From Neodontobutis hainanensis (taxonomy: Eukaryota > Chordata > Actinopteri > Gobiiformes > Odontobutidae), in contig JALDNG010000742.1 in assembly GCA_024349245.1 (NCBI GenBank), positions 26,736 to 90,735 on the forward strand: a DNA stretch of 64,000 nt. The letters run 5' to 3'. The position numbers and the translations under genes are program-made. Under the pieces are notes generated by a model, which ran no database searches, was not told the DNA's origin, and worked only from the letters and a program-made list of their open reading frames with translations. Positions 57,001 through 64,000 of the stretch are shown here, piece by piece (position 1 is the stretch's first letter; the number at the start of each line of letters is the position of its first letter).

Positions 57001-57420
57001 CTCGATGCGAGGAAGTGGGAACGCATCCTTTCGGTCTTGCTATTGAGCTGACGGTAGTCAACACAGAGCCTGAGGCTGCCGCCTTTTACGGACAAGCACA
57101 ATTGGGGAGGCATAGGGGCTGGAGCTTTCACGAATAACCTGTGCCCCCAAGAGCTGATTGATGTGTTCCTTCACCAGTTCATACTCTGATGGAGGAATAC
57201 GGCGTAGCGTTGTCGAACCGGGACATCATCAAGAAGTGGAATGTCATGACTGACCAGGTGGGTACAACCCAAGTCCTGGTCGTTAGCAGCTAACACTGAG
57301 GAATACTTCCCCAGAAGAGCCCGCACCTGATTCTGTTCCTCCGTTGGGAGAGAAGATAAATCAATAGCCTCCATGGGGTCTGACCCAGAAGTGGAGGCAG
57401 TTTGGGATGACACAGTGGCA
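54098..57420 (-). pseudogene. Ty3/Gypsy pol, unit B
   Basis: The domain order and motifs are the same as in unit A. RT has YLDDIVVFSS at about 56770. RNase H keeps EVDASHGGLG and YTDNNPLSYL. Integrase keeps AIDFTMLE and HSDQGRNFES. At 55071-55080 one base is missing compared with unit A, so the frame shifts just at the catalytic Glu (GQCGVLTEH instead of GQCERFN). Unit C has the same deletion. Many other single-base indels lie in short homopolymers. Confidence 0.9.
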
Positions 57421-57456
57421 GCCGCGGAGGCCATTTCAGTCACGCCTGCAGGTAGG

Positions 57457-59310
57457 CTAGCAACAGTCACCCCATCCAAAGTGCCTACCACGGTGCGAGG
57501 ATAGAGCAACACGTCGATGGCCCCACATTGACAATAGGGACATATGCCGCCCTCGAATAACTTGAACCAACGCTGGAGACGCCAACAGGCCAGCAGGCAG
57601 GCCCGACTCCAAAGGTTCAAACAACACAGTACCACCTGAGTACTGCTCACAACAGGTGGTGGCCACAATTTTCAGTGTGCCCCCGGGGATACGGCAGGCC
57701 CGCTTTCCCCGCACCTTGACCTTACCGGTTGCTTTGGTGCAGGCTGCAAGTAAGTGGCATGACACTTCTGAAAGGCCTCCACCAAAGACGAGGTGAAGCC
57801 GCTACCGGGCTGTATCAAACAGAGCCACCCCGTATTGTCCAAAAGCTCCCTGTAACACCTCGAATGATGTTCATCCCTAAAACACCAGGGACCTGCGCTG
57901 ACATATCACTCGGAGGGTCCTTGACAACCAACACACCACAACGGGACATCAACTTGCCACAAAGTTCAACATCAAGTTCCAAGTACCCCAGATAAGGAAT
58001 TGAAAGACCATTGGCTGCCCTGAGCTGCAGCCAGTGACAGGCCCTGAGACGCTCTTCCCCCCAAGACTCAAAGTGCTCACGGAAACAACTTTCAGTAATG
58101 GTCGACACCATTGAACCCGTGTCGACTAAACAAGGCACCTTGGTGCCAGCCATTTCCACATCAATATGTGGGCAAGACGAAATTAGTCTGGGAGCATCGG
58201 CCGTACCACTTGAAACATTACCTGAGCCAGTAGATGTCCCACCTGAGCTGTGGCTCAGCAGCACGGTGGGCGCTAGTTTTCCGACGGCTGATCCGAACGG
58301 AAATGAGCCGGCATAGGAGAGTGCCGACGGTAGGGACACGAGGCCCGCCACATTCTCTGGCAATATGGCCGGGCTGTTGGCACCGCCTACAAATAATGGG
58401 ACCTAGGCGCGGAGAACGACTACGCTGTTGCCCAGGCTGCAAGAGAGCAATACTCTGCATGAGCCGATCAAGCTGTTCTTGCTGCTTCCTCAAGAGCTCC
58501 TTCATTTCACTTATCTCTGTGTGGGGGGGTTGAGCCACCCTCTGCGACCCACCATGTACGGCATATTGGATGCCAAAGGCTGAGGGCATGGAATTGCTGC
58601 GGCCCGTATGCTAGCTGGCAGACCCTCACGCTCCCACCGTATTGCTTCCCCTGACCATAATTAAGGTCGCTACCGGGTTCTGGCGCACGTATTGTTTTAA
58701 CTCTCGGCGCAATGCACCGTCAAGCACATGTTCAATAAACTGGTCCCGCAACAAAGACTCGGCATTAGGCATGTTCCCGGGGGCCCGCTCTTTCACTTTC
58801 TCCATGAGGCCCATCAAGACGAGGGAGAACTCCTGTAGAGTCTCCCTCCTGCTGCCTCCTGGAGAAAAAGGCCTCCTGCAATGCTACATAGGACTCGGAG
58901 CAACCGTACAGATCCTGGAGAATAGAGATTATTTTGGCTGGGTCCCCCCTCTCCTCACCAGATCGATATTTAATCTCATCCCGAGCTTCACCCTCCAAAT
59001 GATCAAACAAGAAAAATGCCTGGTCCGAAGGAGACAGATGCCTCGCTCTCATGCAGGCCTGAACTTCCTCAACCCATTCACTTAGACCAATACCAGTACG
59101 CCCCCTAAACATGGGGCATTTTCTGTCCCGTGGTATAAACACCAATCTATCAGCTACTGGGGCAGCCGAAACAGCAGAAATGGAGGGCCCTGCGGCACTA
59201 GAACTAGGGGTCGGGGCCACTCTCTCTGCCCGCAGCCTCTCATTATCTGCTCTTAATTGATTGATCAACTCCCGAAGGTCCTGTAGCTCTTCTGCCATAG
59301 CTACACACAC
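57457..59310 (-). pseudogene. Ty3/Gypsy gag and protease, unit B
   Basis: Gag runs from 59310 in one frame through the capsid-like region to about 58770 (GEERGDPAKIISILQDLYG), further than in unit A. It then shifts. The TGA and TAG stops between VRGSNTV and the nucleocapsid part are the same as in unit A (TGA at about 58626). The knuckle CRRCQQPGHIAREC and protease PCLVDTGSMVSTITE are intact. A C-run change near 58058 shifts the protease tail. Confidence 0.85.
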
Positions 59311-59802
59311 GCAATAGATTTACACGTCGACCACTGCTGCTCTGCCTCAAAACAAATTAACAGTGTTCAAATAAACCCTCAAAAAAACAAAGAAAAAAAA
59401 TAGAAGTATAAATAAAAATAAATCAAATAACTATGCATTCTTAATTTATCCACACCAATACAATAAACAGGCAAGTACAAAGCCACCTAATTTTTGTTTC
59501 GTTGTTTTAGTTTGTTTCACTACACCCACATATATATGTATATATACACACACGGCAAAAAAAAGAAAAAAAACATGCATCAAGCAAAACAAAACATGCA
59601 AAGAAAATACATATAATACGTAGCTACCATTAAATAAAACACACCAAACTCAAACACAAGGCTGGTTATTATACAAGCTTGCTCAAAGAGTGGGTAAAAA
59701 AACTACTTCTACCCCCACAAAATTTCCATAGCCATATAACTAGTCGACTCCAAATGAAACGGGCCTTTGCAGAATTCGGTAGATCCTGTCAACTACGCCA
59801 AG
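59311..59802 (-). other. Gypsy unit B leader with putative primer-binding site
   Basis: Matches the leader of unit A with small indels in A-runs. The primer-binding-site candidate lies at 59783-59800. Confidence 0.55.
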
Positions 59803-60131
59803 TGTGGCGCGCGAGGGCAGAGAGAGAGAGAGATGATGGTCAAATTAGGAGGGTTGCTTGTGCACACGAACACGTGCTTGTCTAATGGTAGGCCTACAAT
59901 TTATCCAATAGGCTATACTACGTTACTTGGTCCAACTACGCCACCTCAGGAATTTCACCTGAAGAATCAGATTGCTTATCCCCCTTTAAGGCACGCATAG
60001 GTTCTCCACCGAACATACGACAGCCACGTTACATTGAGTCAAGCTTTATTTTTACAATGGCACAATAATAATTAAATTGTTCACTCTACACCAATAAAAA
60101 CATTTACCACAACCACACACACGCGCACACA

Positions 60132-60171
<40 letters not shown>

Positions 60172-61018
60172 CACACGCACACAGATAACCACCGTATATG
60201 TTAAAAGTACCCAACAACCCGTCGCCAATACAAAATAGTCCAATAGCAGCGGTTGTTTTGATACAAAAACACAAACAAAAGACGCAAACTGACCACGACC
60301 ATAAACAATAAGAAGGAGAAGAGGCAAAGCAGCAGAGTCGACGCCCAGTGCCGCTGTTCCAGCTGAGCAATTAATTGTATCCGGCCAAACCACTTCAAGT
60401 CATCCAGCCTATAGGAAATATTACGGAGTTATGGTTCAGCCCCAAAACCCATCCAAGCAATCTATCCCCCCATGTGTATGACCTACCGCTTTGACGTGCA
60501 CAATTGCGTAGGCTTTTGTCCAACTCACGGTACCGGCAATTGTAATAAGAGAGCGGTCCACTTCACAGGACCGCGGAGGGGAGCCCCATCAAATTGACGA
60601 TGAGAGGGGAGACGGAGAGCACAGCCGCACAGCAAAACTACGAAAAGAATCCCAATTAATGTTTTAACCCTCATAACCCACGGCAACAACGCGCTTACCG
60701 TGTTCAAGGATGGCCAACAGTCAAGCCGCGAGCTGGGAAAAGATACAGCGCAGGGCCTCCAGATACAGCGGCACTACAGAATGTTGTAAATTAGTAACCG
60801 AGGCTTGCGTGTTAAACTTACAGATTTAGTATTACTACCTGTGATGACGGATGAAACCAGAAACCAGGTGACCCGGAAATGCGTGAGGTCAAAGGGAGCG
60901 CAAGGAGACGCAGCGCTTTATAGTCTGCCAACCAGCGCTGCGGAGCGGCAGGTAAGAATATTACCCGCCAGCGAAATAAACTACGAGTTGAAACCCCACT
61001 ATACCCCGTCCTGCTACA
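59803..61018 (-). mobile_element. Ty3/Gypsy LTR 3, shared by units B and C
   Basis: Same ends as LTR 2. The CA array (60113-60182) has its own interruptions. The TATA-like box has one T less (ctttatag on the plus strand) than in LTR 2. Confidence 0.9.
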
Positions 61019-61066
61019 TTCCACCCCCTCACGTTGTATCGCCGCCCCGGCGATGGCTTACCCCGA

Positions 61067-64000
61067 TTAGCACCATGGCCTAAACACTGCACGCACTACG
61101 TTAGAGGAGGGGGCTGCTTCGCCCATCTCTCTGGGCGGATGTCTCGCTACTGTCCTAGGGAGGTGGTGAATATTAAGATGCTGCCCTGCCGCTGAACGCA
61201 CTGATCTACGAACCGTTACTTCACTAGGACCAGGATCACTGGCCTGTGCCACAGCCGGAGTCGGCTGATTCACAGCCACAGGAGGAGGAGCTACAGAAAA
61301 TCCTGTGGCGATGGGGACCGTATCAGGCAGCAGAGCTGGCCGTGGTGTGGTCTGAGTGGAAACAACCTGTTGAGTAGGTGGAAGTACTGGTAGTTGCGCT
61401 AAGGGCAGCGAACTTAGAAACAAATCGCCCTCGACTGACAGTTCGTCTTCTACAATAGACTGGTCAGCAGGGGAGGAACTCGCCACACTATCTGGGACAG
61501 GCGGGGCAGTGGCACTGACCCAAGCCTTAAGCAAAGAGCGATGCACCCTTCTAGTCCTACTCTGGTCATTAACAGGGGCTACTGTATAAACCGCACCACC
61601 CTCTTCCGGTGCCTGTATAACCAGGTAAGTCACGGAACTCCACAAGTCTTGGGTTTTCTTGCGACCCTTTATGCTATAGTCTCAATAGCACACACTGACC
61701 CTCCTGGAGGGGTGCAGCTCGTACATGTTTGTCATAATTCGCTTTTCTGCGATCCCCGACACTTTAAGACGTTCTCTAGCCCCTTCAAAAGCAATCTGTA
61801 GTCGAGTTTGATGCTCCTGAACCCAGTCATGGACACCCCTGCCACTGGGTCATGCACACGCCTAGCAAGAAGTCAATGGGGAGCCGTGGTTCCTGACCAA
61901 ACATTAAGAAGAATGGGGATTCCCAGTGGACTGATGAGGAGTAGTATTATATGCATAAAGCACCTGAGGTAAACAGGAACTCCAGTCCCGCTGAGAGGGT
62001 GGCAAAGCACGCAAAAGGTTATGCAGTGTTCTGTTAAAACGCCGCACTGCCCATTACCATCTGGATGATAAGGTGTGGTCCGCGACTTAGTAATCCCATA
62101 CAGGCTACATAACTGCTGGATCAGGGCGCTCTCAAAATTTCGGCCCTGGTCTGAGTGAATACGTGCAGGACGCCAAGTCTGGAGAACCACTCTGTGACCA
62201 GGACCTGCGCCACAGTAGAGGCACGTTGGTCTCTGGTGGGGACCGCCAGCGTGTATTTGCTAAAGACGTCCGTCATCACCAGCACATTTTCCAAACCAGT
62301 CGGGGTCGGCTCCAGCATTGTGAAGTCAATGGCCACAATCTCATTAGGCCTAGAGGCCAATAAATGGCCCATAAAGCTACTGGGGGTAAGGTGGTTATTC
62401 TTTGCGACTTGACATCGTTCGCAAGCTTGGCACCACTGTGCCACCTCACGTGACATACCTGGCCAGTAACAGCGAGAACGCAACAAAGCTAGGGTCCTCT
62501 GCACCCCTTGATGTCCATGCTCCTGATGGACCTGAGTAAGAACATCCCGAACTAGAGCCTTAGGCAATAGTAGCTGGTACACAGCCCCACCTCCGTCAGG
62601 ACGAAAGGTCTGTCTGTACAACAGTCCATCCAATTCTACCAGTCGGTCCCATTGGCGCAGCACAGCCAGAGCGGATTGAGAGAGCTTGTCGCTGCTCATG
62701 ACTGGGTTGCCGCTTTGCCGCCAAAAGGCCATGACCTCCTGAATGACCGGATCCGCCTGTTGGAGGGCATGAAGGTCGCCTGGGGCGTAGTAAGGAAAGA
62801 CCGTTACCGCAGATTGACTTGCCGGTATAGGTTCCTGCTGAGTTTGTTGCAATAACCGAGGCAGCGAGGTACCTGGTACCAATGATGCCACCGCCGACGG
62901 GGTTGTGGCTGGCGGGACAATGCGTCAGCATTCTTATTGCTCTTCCCTGAACGATACTTTAGCTCAAAATCAAAGGAGGCCAGCTGAGCCGCCCAGCGCT
63001 GCTCCACCGCACCTAGTTTGGCAGATGAGAGGTAACTCAAAGGGTTGTTGTCCGTGTAAACGACACACTTGTGTCCCAACAAGTATTCGCGAAATTTATC
63101 TGTCATAGCCCATTTCAAACCCAAGAGCTCTAATTTCATGGAGCTATAGTTGGACATGTTGCGCTCGGCTGGTTTTAAGCCTCGACTGGCATATGCTATA
63201 GGCCTAATCTTGCCCCCCTGCTCTTGTGAGAGCACAGCCCCAAGCCGCCATGGCTTGCATCCACCTCCAAGATAAACGGGAGGGAGAAATCGGCATATGC
63301 AAGGACTGGGGCTGAAACAAGCTTGGCCTTAAGGGCCTCAAAGCTCTGATGGCATTCTTCAGTCCAGGCTCTGATGGTACTCTGGCCTGACTTCCTTTGG
63401 GACCGTTTACTGGTCGATTCGCAACGCAACGATGTAATGGTGCAGCCAACGTGGCAAACCCCTCGGCCAAACGTCGGTAATAGCTAGCAAAGCCTAAAAA
63501 TGAACGCAGCTCAGAGGCGGTGGTAGGTTTAGGCCAGTTAGCCACAGCCTCAAGTTTACTCGGTCGGTGGCGACCCCCTTGTCAGAGATGACATGACCCA
63601 AATAACGCACTTCCCGCTGAAAGAAACGGCACTTGTTCAACTTAGCCTTCAGGCCTTCCTGCTGCAGCCGCCCCAGCACCACGTCCAGCCTCTCCAGATG
63701 TTGGTTAACTGTGGATGAAAACACCACAATATCATCCAAGTATAAGAGCAAGGACTGGCACTGTTGGTCCCGAAGATGCGTTGCATCAAACGTTGAAAGG
63801 TGCTGGGGGCATTGCAGAGCCCAAACGGCATACGGTTCCACTCAAACAACCCAAAAGGCGTACAAAAAGCTGTTTTCGGCCGGTCCTCTCCGTAACCGAA
63901 CTTGGTTGTACCCGCTAGCCAAATCCATAGTTGAAAACCAACGTGCACCTGTCAAAGCATCAAGGGATTCCTCGATGCGAGGAAGTGGAAACGCATCCTT
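61067..64000 (-). pseudogene. Ty3/Gypsy pol, unit C, cut by the window end
   Basis: Integrase (CQACERCQVAKNN, AIDFTMLEPTP, HSDQGRNFES), RNase H (AVEQRWAAQLASFDFELKYR, YTDNNPLSYL) and the RT part with YLDDIVVFSS and FEWNRMPFGLCNAPSTFQRL are visible, up to the ARWFST-type region at the window edge. It shares with unit B the one-base deletion at the integrase Glu (about 62040). Gag, protease and the fourth LTR, if present, lie beyond 64000. Confidence 0.9.

Noticed and set aside
1..64000. CRISPR array, bacterial operon, phage or rRNA
   Set aside because: Regular short repeats with unique spacers, ribosome-binding-site-led gene trains and rRNA signatures are absent. The sequence is vertebrate in character.

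Overview
The window is genomic DNA from a vertebrate, almost certainly a teleost fish. The evidence is spliced exons with GT/AG borders, DANA-like and other tRNA-derived SINE heads, L2-type and CR1/Rex1-type LINEs, fish-type Tc1 and piggyBac transposases, a class I endogenous retrovirus and Ty3/Gypsy elements. I could not identify the species. There is no sign of bacterial genes, CRISPR arrays, rRNA or working tRNAs. Most of the 64 kb is a graveyard of transposable elements. Nearly every coding stretch is broken.

Layout. 1-9.3 kb: a GGACTT-rich repeat, a spliced piggyBac-like fragment, a Tc1 copy, an unrecognised coiled-coil exon pair, a LINE scrap, a 575-bp LTR with a gag start, and two partial copies of a multi-exon tyrosine-recombinase-like (Crypton-like) gene. 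9.4-13.2 kb: a SINE, an L2 LINE, and a 1.1-kb inverted-repeat element. 14.6-20.9 kb: a 5'-truncated endogenous retrovirus with gag zinc knuckle, protease, reverse transcriptase, RNase H, integrase, the tail of env, and a 3' LTR. 21-29.8 kb: duplicated blocks with SINE and LINE remnants, two related Cys-rich scraps and a Ser/Pro-rich minus-strand frame. 30.0-35.4 kb: a minus-strand multi-exon gene of the fish G2E3-like HECT ubiquitin-ligase family. It has phase-matched exons but also a stop codon and frameshifts. 36.8-39.7 kb: a second copy of the piggyBac/Tc1 block, a 510-bp MITE and the end of the same LTR seen at 5.7 kb. 40-43 kb: a long GT array, an unrecognised two-exon gene end and SINE heads. 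43.4-45.9 kb: a CR1/Rex1-type LINE on the minus strand, cut off by a Ty3/Gypsy LTR. 45.9-64.0 kb: three head-to-tail Ty3/Gypsy units on the minus strand, in the order LTR-internal-LTR-internal-LTR-internal, with neighbouring units sharing LTRs. The third unit runs off the end.

Three points deserve a second look. First, LTR ends at 5678 and 39665 carry matching 5-bp flanks. Joined, those flanks rebuild the uninterrupted repeat seen at position 95-130, so about 34 kb may lie inside one ancient LTR insertion. Second, the tandem Gypsy array shares LTRs between units. Third, the HECT gene sits inside the LTR bracket. Apart from these I see no clear evidence of a novel biological system. Many frameshifts fall in homopolymers, so some breaks could be sequencing or assembly errors.
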